Assembly: GCF_900157375.1 (NCBI RefSeq)
Contig: NZ_LT721901.1
Coordinates: 1,449,606 to 1,513,605, forward strand
DNA: 64,000 nt
Reading direction: 5' to 3'
From: Mycobacterium rhizamassiliense
GTDB taxonomy: Bacteria > Actinomycetota > Actinomycetes > Mycobacteriales > Mycobacteriaceae
In this document: positions 18,558-27,393 of the stretch, piece by piece
How positions within the stretch are numbered: the stretch's first letter is position 1
Layout: each line of letters opens with the position of its first letter
Notes under the pieces: generated by a model
Databases searched by the model: none
What the model was told of the DNA's origin: nothing
The model's input: only the letters and a program-made list of their open reading frames with translations
Translations under genes and position numbers: made by a program

Positions 18558-19334
18558 CTAGCGACGCCGGCGCACCATCCGGTCCTCCACCGCACCCAAC
18601 AGCGCGTCGCTGAGCTTGCCCAGCGCGGCCAGTAACACGATCGCCAGCAGCATCACGTCGGTGCGGCCGCTGTTTTGGCTGTCGATCAGCAGGAAGCCAA
18701 GGCCCTTCGACGACGCGATCAGCTCGGCCGCCACCACGAACAGCCAGGCGTTGGCAAGTCCTAATCGCAGCCCGTTCACCAACGCCGGAGCCGCGGCGGG
18801 CAGCATCACCGTCGTCAACAGCGAGGCGCCGTGCCGCCCATAGGCCCGGCCCACCTCCAGTAGCTGCGAGTCGACATGGGAGAGCGCCGATGCCGTCGTC
18901 GTGTACACGGGGAAGAACGCGCCGATGGCGACCATGAGGATCTTCGGTGTCTCGTCGATGCCAAACCACAAGAGCAGCAACGGGACCCACGCCAGCGAGG
19001 GCACGGTGCGGAAGGCGGCGACGGTCGGGGCAAGCAACCTGCGCCCGATGACCGACAGCCCGATGAGTGAACCCAGCGCGAGCGCCACCGCCGCGCCGGC
19101 CAGGTAACCGACCAGAACGCGCGCGCCGCTCGCCTTCAGGTGCGTCCACAGCTCGCCGTGCCGAAGCAGTCCGCCCAGCGCGGAAACGACGTCGGCGGGC
19201 GGCGGCAGCTGGCTGGGGGAGAAATACCCGGTGACCGCCGTGGCGAGCTGCCAGGCCACCAGCAGCAGCAGCGGGACGATCAACCCGGCCAGCACCACCG
19301 GCCACTTCGACAGTGGCCCAGGCGGTTTCGTCAG
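18558..19334 (-). CDS. ssuC: aliphatic sulfonate ABC transporter permease
   Basis: A 258-residue permease with TM1 at WPVVLAGLIVPLLLLVAW and the BPD_transp_1 EAA-like loop EVGRAYGRHGASLLTTVMLP, plus GLGFLLIDSQ typical of SsuC/TauC. No ATG, GTG or TTG lies in frame between the ssuA stop and TM1 except GTG codons inside the helix. A CTG at 19334 overlaps the ssuA TGA in a CTGA layout that mimics the usual ATGA coupling, so I take it as a non-canonical start. Partners SsuA and SsuB lie directly upstream. Confidence 0.85.
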   Translation of the reverse strand: MTKPPGPLSKWPVVLAGLIVPLLLLVAWQLATAVTGYFSPSQLPPPADVVSALGGLLRHGELWTHLKASGARVLVGYLAGAAVALALGSLIGLSVIGRRLLAPTVAAFRTVPSLAWVPLLLLWFGIDETPKILMVAIGAFFPVYTTTASALSHVDSQLLEVGRAYGRHGASLLTTVMLPAAAPALVNGLRLGLANAWLFVVAAELIASSKGLGFLLIDSQNSGRTDVMLLAIVLLAALGKLSDALLGAVEDRMVRRRR

Positions 19335-20299
19335 TGCGCCTGCTGGGCGTACTTCGGCTCGATCAGCGTGTTCAGTGCGTTGCGGCCGGCATCGTCGGAT
19401 TTGATGTCGCCGTCCGCCACCGCCAGCGGCTCGACCCTGGTCAGCACCGCGCTCAGCCAATCCCCCGGAACCGGGCTGGTGTCCACTGACATCCGCGTCA
19501 GCTCCTCCTGGGCCACGCTCAACGGTACCTTCGCCTGCGAGGCCAGCAATGCCGCCAGCTCCGCCGGGTGCGTCTTTGCCCACTTCCGGGCCTCCTCATA
19601 GGTGTTGACCACCAACTGGACCGTATCCGGATGGGCGGCGATGAAATCCTCGCGGGCGTTCAAGACGCCGCCGGAATTGAAGTCCGGGTTGCGGTAGATG
19701 ATGCGGGAGCCCGCTTGCTGAATCGTCTCCGCCATGAACGGGTCCAGCCCGGACCACGCGTCGACGTCGCCGCGCTCCAGCGCGGTTTTGCCGTCGGCAT
19801 GCTGGAGGTTGACGATTTCGATGTCGCTGGCCGAAAGACCGGCCGTGGCAAGCGATTGCAGCAGGAAGAAATACGGGTCGGTGCCCTTGGTGACGGCGAC
19901 CTTCTTGCCCTTCAGGTCGGCGACGGAGTTGATGGGTGAGTTCTTGGCGACCACCAGCGCCGTCCACTCCCCCCTGGCGTACACGTCGACGACCTTGATC
20001 GGCGTGCCGTTCGCCCGCGCCAGCAACGCGGGCGAGCCGCCGGTGGAGCCGAGGTCCAGGGCCTTCGACCGCAGTCCCTCGTTGGCCTTGTTGCTGCCCT
20101 GCGAGAGCACCCAGGTGACGTTGTAGCCCTGCTTTTCGAGCAGGTGTTGGTCGCGGATCACCAGGCTCAGTGGGTTGTAGTAGGCGTAGTCCAGGTGAAT
20201 GTCCTTCGACGCCGTGGTGCCGCCGCTCGAACCGCAGCCGGACACCGCGACCAGGGTGGCGATCACCGAAACCACCGTCAGATAACGGCCTTTCACCAT
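19331..20299 (-). CDS. ssuA: aliphatic sulfonate-binding lipoprotein
   Basis: A 322-residue periplasmic-type binding protein with signal LTVVSVIATLVAVSGCGSS (lipobox VSGC). The two-lobed SsuA/NrtA fold is shown by LDYAYYNPLSLVIRDQ, LGSTGGSPALLARANGTPI, VADLKGKKVAVTKGTDPYFF and DVDAWSGLDPFMAE. It would capture alkanesulfonates or taurine outside the membrane and deliver them to SsuC. Its ATG overlaps the ssuB stop by 7 bp, so the order is ssuB-ssuA-ssuC as one transcript. No FMN sulfonate monooxygenase (ssuD) is in the window. Confidence 0.9.
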   Translation of the reverse strand: MVKGRYLTVVSVIATLVAVSGCGSSGGTTASKDIHLDYAYYNPLSLVIRDQHLLEKQGYNVTWVLSQGSNKANEGLRSKALDLGSTGGSPALLARANGTPIKVVDVYARGEWTALVVAKNSPINSVADLKGKKVAVTKGTDPYFFLLQSLATAGLSASDIEIVNLQHADGKTALERGDVDAWSGLDPFMAETIQQAGSRIIYRNPDFNSGGVLNAREDFIAAHPDTVQLVVNTYEEARKWAKTHPAELAALLASQAKVPLSVAQEELTRMSVDTSPVPGDWLSAVLTRVEPLAVADGDIKSDDAGRNALNTLIEPKYAQQAH

Positions 20300-21117
20300 A
20301 CTTTCGTTTCCTCCTTGACGGCGGTCCGCAGGCCGTGACTGCTGCGTCGGGGGACGCCGAGTTCGTCCAACAGTTGCTCGCGCAGCGCGGCGATGCGGGT
20401 GTCGCCGCGATCGCGTGGCTTGGGAATCGCGACGTCGTATGTCGCGGCGATGCGGGCGCCGCCCGTGGCTGCCCCTTCTGCGGCGCGCAGGATCAGCACC
20501 CGGTCGGCGAGGATCGCCGCCTCGTCGACGTCGTGTGTCACCAGCACCGTGGTGGTGCCGGCCTCCTGCTGCACCTCGTCGAGCAGGTCCTGCATCCGCA
20601 GCCGGGTCAATGCGTCCAGCGCCGCGAGTGGCTCGTCGAGCAGCAGCACGCGCGGGCGGCGGGCCAGGGCACGGGCCAGACCCGCGCGCTGCGCCATGCC
20701 GCCGGACACCTGTCGGGGGTAATGCCCGCCGAAGTTGCCCAACCCGACGACATCGAGCCAATGCTTCACTGCGCCAATGCCTTTCGATCGGACCGTGCCT
20801 GCCGGCAGCCCGTACTCGACGTTGGCGGCCAGCGTTCGCCAGGGCAGCAGGCGCGGCTCCTGGAAGACCACGGCACACCGCGGATCGACGCCCTGGACGC
20901 CCTCACCGTCGATCTCGATCCACCCGTCGCTCGGCCGGTCGAGGCCGGCGATGAGCCGCAGCAGTGTGGACTTGCCGCTGCCCGACGCTCCGAGCAGCGC
21001 CACCACCTCGCCGGGCTCGATGTCGACGTCGACCTGGTGCAGCACGGCGTGTGCGCCGAACGTGCGGTTGATGCCCCGCAGCGTCACGCGCGCCGGGGCC
21101 GGATTGGTCGAGACCAC
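20293..21117 (-). CDS. ssuB: sulfonate ABC transporter ATPase
   Basis: A 274-residue ABC ATPase of the SsuB/TauB class. Walker A is LLGASGSGKSTLLR, the Q-loop VVFQEPRLLPWRTL, the signature QVSGGMAQRAGLARAL, Walker B RVLLLDEPLAALDA and the switch His LVTHDVDEA. It is first in the operon and couples ATP hydrolysis to import through SsuC. The spacer to the divergent lipoprotein gene is 80 bp and must hold the promoter. No recognisable CysB-type site could be assigned. Confidence 0.92.
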   Translation of the reverse strand: MVSTNPAPARVTLRGINRTFGAHAVLHQVDVDIEPGEVVALLGASGSGKSTLLRLIAGLDRPSDGWIEIDGEGVQGVDPRCAVVFQEPRLLPWRTLAANVEYGLPAGTVRSKGIGAVKHWLDVVGLGNFGGHYPRQVSGGMAQRAGLARALARRPRVLLLDEPLAALDALTRLRMQDLLDEVQQEAGTTTVLVTHDVDEAAILADRVLILRAAEGAATGGARIAATYDVAIPKPRDRGDTRIAALREQLLDELGVPRRSSHGLRTAVKEETKVW

Positions 21118-21197
21118 CCGCGCAGCCTAGAAACCGCGTTCACCGTCTGCCAGGTTTGCCGTGATCGTGATTCAAACCCCCGTAAACTGGTCTGGCG

Positions 21198-21731
21198 ATG
21201 CGTCCAATCTTTGTCGGCACGGGGACCGTCATTGCCACGGCTCTGGCATTGACGGCGTGCCAAGCACATACGACCGGCGGTACACCCACGCCGCAGCCGC
21301 CGACACACACCCTGCATCCGATTTCGGTGCGCCAGGTGAACAAATCCGCCCCCGCCCCGGCCGGCGACTACGAATGCCAGCAGCCGGCGTCCGCGCCCGC
21401 GCCGGGCGCCGGGCTGGTCGCGTGTGACCCTTCCCATAGCCGGGCGTACACGCTCGGGCCGGAGGTCGCGATCCTGCATCCCACGCACGCCGAGTCGCAC
21501 CAGAACGTCGCGGGTTACGGCGTGCTGGTCGCCCTCGACCAACCCTCGCAGGCGGCGTTCAGCAGCTATACGTCCGCCCACGTCGGCGCCCAGACGGCCT
21601 TCGTCCTGGACGGGGCGGTCATCGGGGCGCCGGAGATCCGCACGCCCGTGGACTCGTCTCAACTCGAGATCACCACCGCGGGCGAGACCGCCCAGCAGGC
21701 GGACGCGATCGTCGCGTCGCTGGGCCACTGA
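21198..21731 (+). CDS. lipoprotein with SecD P1-like domain
   Basis: A 177-residue secreted protein. The signal IATALALTAC has lipobox LTAC, followed by a Thr/Pro-rich linker. The C-terminal ~90 residues (VLVALDQPSQAAFSSYT, TAFVLDGAVIGAPEIRTPVD, LEITTAGETAQQADAIVASL) match the pattern of the first periplasmic domain of SecD, including the V-L-D-G-x-V-I-x-A-P turn. The protein lacks any SecD membrane part, so it is a free-standing lipid-anchored copy of that domain. Role unknown; it might act on exported proteins (inference). Confidence 0.7.
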   Translation: MRPIFVGTGTVIATALALTACQAHTTGGTPTPQPPTHTLHPISVRQVNKSAPAPAGDYECQQPASAPAPGAGLVACDPSHSRAYTLGPEVAILHPTHAESHQNVAGYGVLVALDQPSQAAFSSYTSAHVGAQTAFVLDGAVIGAPEIRTPVDSSQLEITTAGETAQQADAIVASLGH

Positions 21732-21844
21732 CCGCACGAGTTCCGTTCGCCAACAGCGCTTTGCCGTTGACAACGCTGCTTTGCATTCGCAATCGGCAGG
21801 AATACCGGCCCCGGCGCCTTTGGTTGGATCGAGGTTGGCGGCGC

Positions 21845-23086
21845 ATGACGAGATCAGGGGAGGAAGCGGTGGCCTCGGTGGCGGACGGACAGCGGGCGGC
21901 ACTGCCGAGCGCCGAGCCTCGGGGTCGCTGTACCGCAACCAACGTCCTGTTTGCCGGGCTGCTGGCCGTGCTGCTGGCGACGGGCTGGGCCGCCAACCAT
22001 TTCGCCGGGCTCATCCCGGCGATCAGCGACCAGCAGCACCTCGGCAGGGGCACGCTCGACGCGATCTTCGGCATCTACGCGGTGGGGCTGCTGCCGGGCC
22101 TGCTCATCGGCGGTCGCGCCTCGGATGTGGTGGGGCGCCAATCGGTGGCCTGGGTCGGGTCGGTCGCGACGCTGCTGGCCACGGTCGCGATGCTCGCCTC
22201 GCAGCATTCCGGGGCCTTGCTCATCGGCCGGCTGGTCCTGGGAGTCGGTGTGGGCCTGGTGATCAGTTCGTGCACCGCGTGGGCCTCGGACCTGAGGGGG
22301 ACCGCGGGTGCGGCCGTCGCCGGGGCGGTGCTGACCGCCGGCTTCGCAGTCGGCCCGTTCGCCTCCGGGGTGATCGCCTCGGCCGGCGCAGCCGGGGTGT
22401 GGGTCTCGTTCCTGATCGCCGCCGTCCTCCTCGTGGTGGCAACCGCCGTCACCGTCCTGGCCGCACAGCGCGCCATCGGAGCGGAGCCGACGACGGCGGC
22501 CGATTCCGGCCGGCCGGCGGGCCAGGGCACCTGGCGGGCATTGAGCTGGGCGCTGCCGTTGGCGCCGTGGGTTTTCGCCTCGGCGACGCTCGCGTTCGTG
22601 ACGATCCCCACCCGCATGCACACCGGCCTGGCGGCACCGCTGGCGGCGGGGACGGCGGCACTGATCGCCAACGGTGTCAGCGGGATCAGTCAGCTGATCG
22701 CCCGGGCACGTCGTTGGGGTCCGCAGGCCGGCACGGTGGGGGCGCTGCTTGCCGCGCTCGGCTACGCGGTGACCGCGGCGGTCCCCTCGCCCATCTCGTT
22801 GGGCCTGGGCGTGGCGCTGCTGGTGGTCCTCGGCTGCGCATCCGGACTACTGCTGCGCGAGGGCCTGATCGACCTGGAAGCCGCAGCGCCGCAACACCTC
22901 CGCGGCGCGCTCACCGGAGCGTTCTACACGGTGAGCTATCTCGGCTTCGGCTTGCCGATGTTGTTGAGCGTGATCGGGTCGGCCCGCATTTCGGCGATCA
23001 TCCTGACGGTGATGGCGGTGCTGGCGACCGCCGCGGCGCTCGGCCGGGCCGCGCGGCTACGACGAGATAGCCACCGCCAGAACTGA
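21845..23086 (+). CDS. MFS transporter
   Basis: A 413-residue protein with about twelve TM helices and the MFS motif A-like loop GGRASDVVGRQSVAWVG between TM2 and TM3. The central loop is short (QRAIGAEPTTAADSGRPAG). It resembles sugar/drug MFS exporters from actinobacteria. ATG at 21845 begins a short cytosolic lead before TM1; an upstream start adds a basic segment with no MFS character. Ends 11 bp from the convergent methyltransferase. Substrate unknown. Confidence 0.85.
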   Translation: MTRSGEEAVASVADGQRAALPSAEPRGRCTATNVLFAGLLAVLLATGWAANHFAGLIPAISDQQHLGRGTLDAIFGIYAVGLLPGLLIGGRASDVVGRQSVAWVGSVATLLATVAMLASQHSGALLIGRLVLGVGVGLVISSCTAWASDLRGTAGAAVAGAVLTAGFAVGPFASGVIASAGAAGVWVSFLIAAVLLVVATAVTVLAAQRAIGAEPTTAADSGRPAGQGTWRALSWALPLAPWVFASATLAFVTIPTRMHTGLAAPLAAGTAALIANGVSGISQLIARARRWGPQAGTVGALLAALGYAVTAAVPSPISLGLGVALLVVLGCASGLLLREGLIDLEAAAPQHLRGALTGAFYTVSYLGFGLPMLLSVIGSARISAIILTVMAVLATAAALGRAARLRRDSHRQN

Positions 23087-23097
23087 TCCGCAGCGGT

Positions 23098-23979
23098 TCA
23101 GTGGGTGCGCGTGGCGGTGAAGAACTTGGCGCGCATCAGCCGATCGAAAGCGGGCGGCAGCCCCTCCAGCGGGCGGCCGTAGTCGTTCGCGGCCTTGGCT
23201 ACCAGGTCGACACCGGTGACGCTCCAACCCCGTTGGCCCAGCCAGTCTTTGGTGTCGACCCGCGGATCGTCGTACCACAGCTCGGCGATCGGAGGCTGCG
23301 TGCTGAGCTGGTCGATCGTGGGAAAGCTGTCGGCCCACTCTTTCAGTTCGCCCGGGTCGGGCCCCAGCTCGGCGGCGATGTGACTACCGATCGCCGACAA
23401 CTCGTGCAACTTCTCGAACAGCGCATCCTGGGCCGCTCCAGGCAGATACGGCAGCAGGCCCTCCAGCGCCCACGCCGTCGGTTGCCCGGGATCGAAGCCC
23501 GCCGCACTCAGCGCGGCCGCCCAGTCCTCCCGCAGGTCGACGGCGATGGCAACCCGCCCCGTAGTCGGCACGGCACCCCGCTGTTCGAGAACCCGGTGCT
23601 TGAACTCGATCACGCGGGGCTGGTCGACCTCGAAAACCGTGGAACCGGCCGGCCACGCCAATCGGTAAGCGCGGCAATCCAACCCCGCCGCCAAGATGAC
23701 CGCTTGCGGTGCCCCGGCGTCGGTGAAGAAGTCGTCGAAAAACCGGGTCCGCACGCCCACCCACTGGGCGTTGAACGCCGCCGCGCTGGAGAGGTCCGTG
23801 TTGGTCACTGCCGCAGCGAGATTCGGTTCACCAGCGGCCGCCACGAAACCGGCGGCGAATTCGTCGTTGGCCAGCGGTGGATCCAGCGCCGCATCGAGTG
23901 CGCGCGCCGCACAGACAGCCAGGGCCGTGTACCCCACGCTCGTCACGATGTCCCAGTCATCACCGGCACTACGGGCCAC
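23098..23979 (-). CDS. TIGR00027 family SAM-dependent methyltransferase
   Basis: A 293-residue member of the mycobacteria-rich TIGR00027 (LCMT-like) methyltransferases. Diagnostic blocks are GDDWDIVTSVGYTALAV, RTRFFDDFFTDAG, QAVILAAGLDCRAYRLAWP (SAM site), VFEVDQPRVIEFKHRVL and ALEGLLPYLPGAAQD. GTG at 23979 is chosen because GGGAGG lies 5 bp upstream and family proteins begin A-R-x-x-x-D-x-W-D. These enzymes are proposed O-methylases; substrates are mostly unknown. A second family member lies at 25614 on the other strand, from an older duplication judging by their low similarity. Confidence 0.88.
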   Translation of the reverse strand: MARSAGDDWDIVTSVGYTALAVCAARALDAALDPPLANDEFAAGFVAAAGEPNLAAAVTNTDLSSAAAFNAQWVGVRTRFFDDFFTDAGAPQAVILAAGLDCRAYRLAWPAGSTVFEVDQPRVIEFKHRVLEQRGAVPTTGRVAIAVDLREDWAAALSAAGFDPGQPTAWALEGLLPYLPGAAQDALFEKLHELSAIGSHIAAELGPDPGELKEWADSFPTIDQLSTQPPIAELWYDDPRVDTKDWLGQRGWSVTGVDLVAKAANDYGRPLEGLPPAFDRLMRAKFFTATRTH

Positions 23980-24135
23980 AACTGCCTCCCACAATCCTCG
24001 TTCGCGCTACCAACACCACGTCTGGCCGTTGCCACCCTACCCGCGTCGTTCGGATCCCGCTGTGCCGACGGAATATCAGCCGGCATGACATCGCATACCG
24101 AAGTGCGACTTTGCTTTTCGTCTCGTCGGTCCCCG

Positions 24136-24855
24136 CTACTTCCACGCGAAGACCGGTTGCTCCAGCTCGTCGACCGGGTCGCTGCGCCCTTCCAGGCCCA
24201 GCCAGCGCAGCTGCAGCAGGACCGCCCCGGTCGGAGCGTGGATGAGGTCGTTGCCCAGCGGGATCTGCACGACCGGTCGCGGGCTCTCCGGGATGGTGAT
24301 GAACCGCGGCGAATCGTCGCGTTGCAGCTGGTGCAGGCCCACCCGGTACACGGCCACGACCTCGTCCGGGGCGGGCCGCACATCGAGCCGTCCGCCGCCC
24401 CAGATCACCACCGGCGTGATGACGTAGCCGGATCGCGTCGGGTAGTCGTCGAGCAGGCCCAGCACCGTCGATTCGGGCAGCGCGACGCCGACCTCCTCGC
24501 GCAGCTCGCGCAGCGCCGCATCGACCGCGGTTTCGCCCGGATCGAGACGACCGCCGGGGAACGCCCACTGCGCCGCATGCGAACTCAATCGAGATGCCCT
24601 GCGGCACAACAGGAATGCGGCACCACCGGAGACGCCGACCATGCGGCAGTCCAGGCCGGGTGCCGCCATCGGCCGACCGGCGTTCCAGTCGTCCACCGAC
24701 ACCGGATCGACCCGGTCCTCCCCGATCTCCGAATCGACCAGCACGACCGCGACGGCGGCATGCCGTTTGGTCGGGTCGGTCGCGGCCCGACGCTGGTGGC
24801 CCGCGACATTGCGCCGTACCCGCTCGCGCAGCGACTCGTCATAGGGGATAGTCAC
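24136..24855 (-). CDS. Nudix hydrolase (CoA pyrophosphatase-like)
   Basis: A 239-residue hydrolase with a complete Nudix box GGRLDPGETAVDAALRELRE continuing EVGV, which binds Mg and cleaves a nucleoside diphosphate linked to X. The N-terminal ~60 residues precede the box-bearing domain, as in NudL-type CoA pyrophosphatases, but the CoA-specific motif is not clearly seen. The start is GTG at 24855. It is divergent from the hemerythrin gene, with a perfect 17-bp palindrome between them. Confidence 0.88.
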   Translation of the reverse strand: MTIPYDESLRERVRRNVAGHQRRAATDPTKRHAAVAVVLVDSEIGEDRVDPVSVDDWNAGRPMAAPGLDCRMVGVSGGAAFLLCRRASRLSSHAAQWAFPGGRLDPGETAVDAALRELREEVGVALPESTVLGLLDDYPTRSGYVITPVVIWGGGRLDVRPAPDEVVAVYRVGLHQLQRDDSPRFITIPESPRPVVQIPLGNDLIHAPTGAVLLQLRWLGLEGRSDPVDELEQPVFAWK

Positions 24856-24896
24856 CGCCCGAGCCTATGCCGGGCCGCACAACCGGCACCGCGGCA

Positions 24897-24913
24897 GGTT
24901 GACTGCGTCAACC
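24897..24913. promoter_or_regulatory. 17-bp perfect inverted repeat between nudix and hemerythrin genes
   Basis: GGTTGAC-TGC-GTCAACC has 7-bp perfect arms around a 3-bp centre. It lies 42 bp upstream of the Nudix start and 56 bp upstream of the hemerythrin start, the right place to control both divergent genes. The protein that binds it is unknown. Confidence 0.55.
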
Positions 24914-24968
24914 GTCGTCGGACACCATGGCCAAAAGGCTCGGCGGTGTGGGAAGGCGGGAAATCGGG

Positions 24969-25544
24969 ATGGCGGAGATCACCATGTTGATCCTCGACGA
25001 CCACGAGTGGTTCCGCGGACAGTTCGCCAAGCTCGACGAGCTGCAGGCACAGTCGCCCGTCAACCACAACGCGCTCGAGCGGGTGTGGCGTCCGCTCGCC
25101 GACAAGCTCGACGTGCACGCCTACATCGAGGAGAAGATCTTCTACCCGCAGCTGCTGCAGCGGGGCACCGACGATCCCGAAGGCGAGACGCTGGACGCCA
25201 TCGGCGATCACAACGACATTCGCGACGGCGTCCGCGACGCCAACGCGGCCGGCGTCGGCACCGAGCAGTGGTGGGCGGCGGTCGGGCGCACCCGGGTCGC
25301 CAACGACGATCACATGGGTGAGGAAGAGCGCGAAGGACTCTCGGACTTCCGCCGCAACGCGCCGCTCGGCCTGCGCGAAGCGCTCGGCCGGCAATACCGC
25401 GAATTCATGGACCAGCACCCCACCACGAAGGGCCTGCCGATCGTGGACCGCGACCCGCAGCGCTACATCGAAGAGGTCGAGGGTGCGCCCCCAGCGGACC
25501 GCGGCGACTTCTCCCTTCGCATCGGCAGCCTGAAAGGCCAATGA
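24969..25544 (+). CDS. hemerythrin HHE domain protein
   Basis: A 191-residue cytosolic protein with the hemerythrin-like metal ligands: ILDDHEWFR, VHAYIEEKIFYPQL, IGDHNDIRD and NDDHMGEEE. These would hold a di-iron centre that binds oxygen, NO or peroxide; mycobacterial members modulate redox and NO responses. The C-terminal third is extended and lacks a known domain. ATG at 24969 is chosen over one 42 bp upstream because the HHE domain starts at once and the extra residues are basic and unconserved. A palindrome upstream suggests regulation shared with the Nudix gene. Confidence 0.88.
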   Translation: MAEITMLILDDHEWFRGQFAKLDELQAQSPVNHNALERVWRPLADKLDVHAYIEEKIFYPQLLQRGTDDPEGETLDAIGDHNDIRDGVRDANAAGVGTEQWWAAVGRTRVANDDHMGEEEREGLSDFRRNAPLGLREALGRQYREFMDQHPTTKGLPIVDRDPQRYIEEVEGAPPADRGDFSLRIGSLKGQ

Positions 25545-25613
25545 GCCGTACAGTGGGCGTATCACTTAAATTGACTAAGTAACGCATGCCCGCGTAGAGA
25601 AGGATTTGGTGGA

Positions 25614-26513
25614 ATGACCCGTTCCGAGAATGACACCTGGGATCTGGCGTCCAGCGTCGGCGCGACCGCGACGGCGGTCGCCACGCAGCGCGCGATGGCG
25701 TCCCAGGGCCCGGAGCCGCTGTTGGACGACCCCTGGGCCGATCCACTGGTCCGCGCGGTGGGCTCGGAAACCTTCATCAAGCTGCTGGACGGCGAGCGCG
25801 GCCACAACGGCGATCCGGTGCTCAGCCGCGAGCCGGTTCGCCAGCAGATCACCGTGCGCACCCGCTACTTCGACGACTTCTTCCTGGGCGCGACCGAGTC
25901 CGGCATCCGCCAGGCCGTGATCGTGGCGTCGGGCCTGGACACCCGCGCCTACCGGCTGCGATGGCCGGCCGCAACGGTGGTCTACGAGATCGACCAACCC
26001 GAGGTCATCGAGTTCAAGACGCGCACGCTGGCCGACCTCGGCGCCGAGCCCGGCGCGCAACGGCGCACGGTCGCGATCGACCTGCGCGACGACTGGCCGG
26101 CGGCGCTGACCGCGGCCGGATTCGACACCGCGCAGCCCACCGCCTGGAGCGCCGAGGGCCTGCTGGTCTACCTGCCGCCCGACGCGCAGGATCGCTTGCT
26201 GGACAACATCACCGCCCTGTCCGCGCCCGGCAGCCGGATCGCGACCGAGCACATGGATATGCGCAACATTCCGTCGGACTGGGCGGAAAAGCTGACCCAG
26301 CGCGCCAAGCGGGCCGGCTCCAACATCGACCTGGCCTCGCTGTTCTTCACCGGTGAACGCAACAGCGCAGCCGAGTACCTCGCCGCACACGGCTGGCGGG
26401 TCGACATCCGGACCACCGAACAGGCCTTCGGCGCCAACGGCTTTCAGGTGCCCAACGACGAGCTGGCCTCGTTCGGCGGCGACTCCGGCTACCTGACAGC
26501 GACGCTCGCCTAG
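25614..26513 (+). CDS. TIGR00027 family SAM-dependent methyltransferase
   Basis: A 299-residue TIGR00027 enzyme and a near-consensus one: NDTWDLASSVGATATAVATQ, TRYFDDFFLGA, QAVIVASGLDTRAYRLRWP (SAM-binding), VVYEIDQPEVIEFKTRTL, and SAEGLLVYLPPDAQDRLLD. AAGG and GGTGGA lie before the ATG. Product is a cytosolic O-methyltransferase of unknown acceptor. Its stop overlaps the convergent LLM gene by 4 bp. Confidence 0.92.
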   Translation: MTRSENDTWDLASSVGATATAVATQRAMASQGPEPLLDDPWADPLVRAVGSETFIKLLDGERGHNGDPVLSREPVRQQITVRTRYFDDFFLGATESGIRQAVIVASGLDTRAYRLRWPAATVVYEIDQPEVIEFKTRTLADLGAEPGAQRRTVAIDLRDDWPAALTAAGFDTAQPTAWSAEGLLVYLPPDAQDRLLDNITALSAPGSRIATEHMDMRNIPSDWAEKLTQRAKRAGSNIDLASLFFTGERNSAAEYLAAHGWRVDIRTTEQAFGANGFQVPNDELASFGGDSGYLTATLA

Positions 26514-27361
26514 TTCTGCCGGCCGACGAGTTCGGCGACGAACCGATCGATGAAGTCGGCCACCGGTCCGTCGCCGGTGGGCCGGATGACGAATTTTGTG
26601 AGCCCCGCATCCAGGTAGGCGTCGAGCTGCCGATGCAGCCGATCCCAGCCGGCGGCGACGAGCTCGCCGGGGTCGATGTCGGGACGGCGGCGGTGCACCG
26701 CCGAGGCCAGCTCGGCCGGTAGCTCGCCGTCGGTGACGGCCAGAGAAATGCCGAAGTGATCCGTCTCGATTTGCCTGCCGGCCCGCTCCGCGGCCCGCTC
26801 GATCGCCTCACGCGCGAGCCGCGCCTCGTCCGGAGTGAGGAAGCTGCCCAACCAGCCGTCGGCCAGCGCACCGATGCGCCGATACGCCGCCTGTGACGAG
26901 CCGCCCACCCAAATATCAAGCGGCGGGGATGGTTTCGGTGCAATGGCGTAGCCCGCCGACTCTTCGCTCAGCGCGACGCGCAGCACCCGCAACGATTCGT
27001 CGAACACCGCGGCTCGTTGCCCGTCCGGTACTACGAACAGCTCGCGCTCGGCCGGGATCGCCGACCGCAACCCGAAGACCGGCAGCACGCGCTTGGGCGC
27101 CAGCGCCGCCAACGACGCCAATTGCTTGGCCACCAACACCGGATGGCGCCCCGGCAGCACGGCGACCGACGTGCCCACCTTCAGCCGCGTCGTCCGCGCG
27201 AGCGCGTAGGCCATGCCGACCATCGGATCCACCGCCGGCGTGTACACCAGTTCGGAGAACCACAGCGAGTCCACCCCGCTGGCTTCCAGCTGATCGACGA
27301 TGCCGGCGAGCTGATCGGGGGCGCTGTCCGCGCCCAGACCGACCCCGAAGCGAATCTTCAC
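26510..27361 (-). CDS. F420-dependent LLM class oxidoreductase (TIGR03854-like)
   Basis: A 283-residue luciferase-like (beta/alpha)8 barrel protein. It begins with KIRFGVGLGADSAPDQLAGI, and shows LWFSELVYTPAVDPMVG, LKVGTSVAVLPGRHPVLVAK and PLDIWVGGSSQAAYRRIGAL, the usual F420/FMN-site blocks. Mycobacterial members of this shape generally use F420 for hydride transfer. The substrate is unknown. It is divergent from the SnoaL pseudogene, with only 32 bp between starts, so one promoter region serves both. Confidence 0.88.
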   Translation of the reverse strand: MKIRFGVGLGADSAPDQLAGIVDQLEASGVDSLWFSELVYTPAVDPMVGMAYALARTTRLKVGTSVAVLPGRHPVLVAKQLASLAALAPKRVLPVFGLRSAIPAERELFVVPDGQRAAVFDESLRVLRVALSEESAGYAIAPKPSPPLDIWVGGSSQAAYRRIGALADGWLGSFLTPDEARLAREAIERAAERAGRQIETDHFGISLAVTDGELPAELASAVHRRRPDIDPGELVAAGWDRLHRQLDAYLDAGLTKFVIRPTGDGPVADFIDRFVAELVGRQN

Positions 27362-27393
27362 CCGCGCCTCCCTTCGCCCTACTATCCAGAGCC

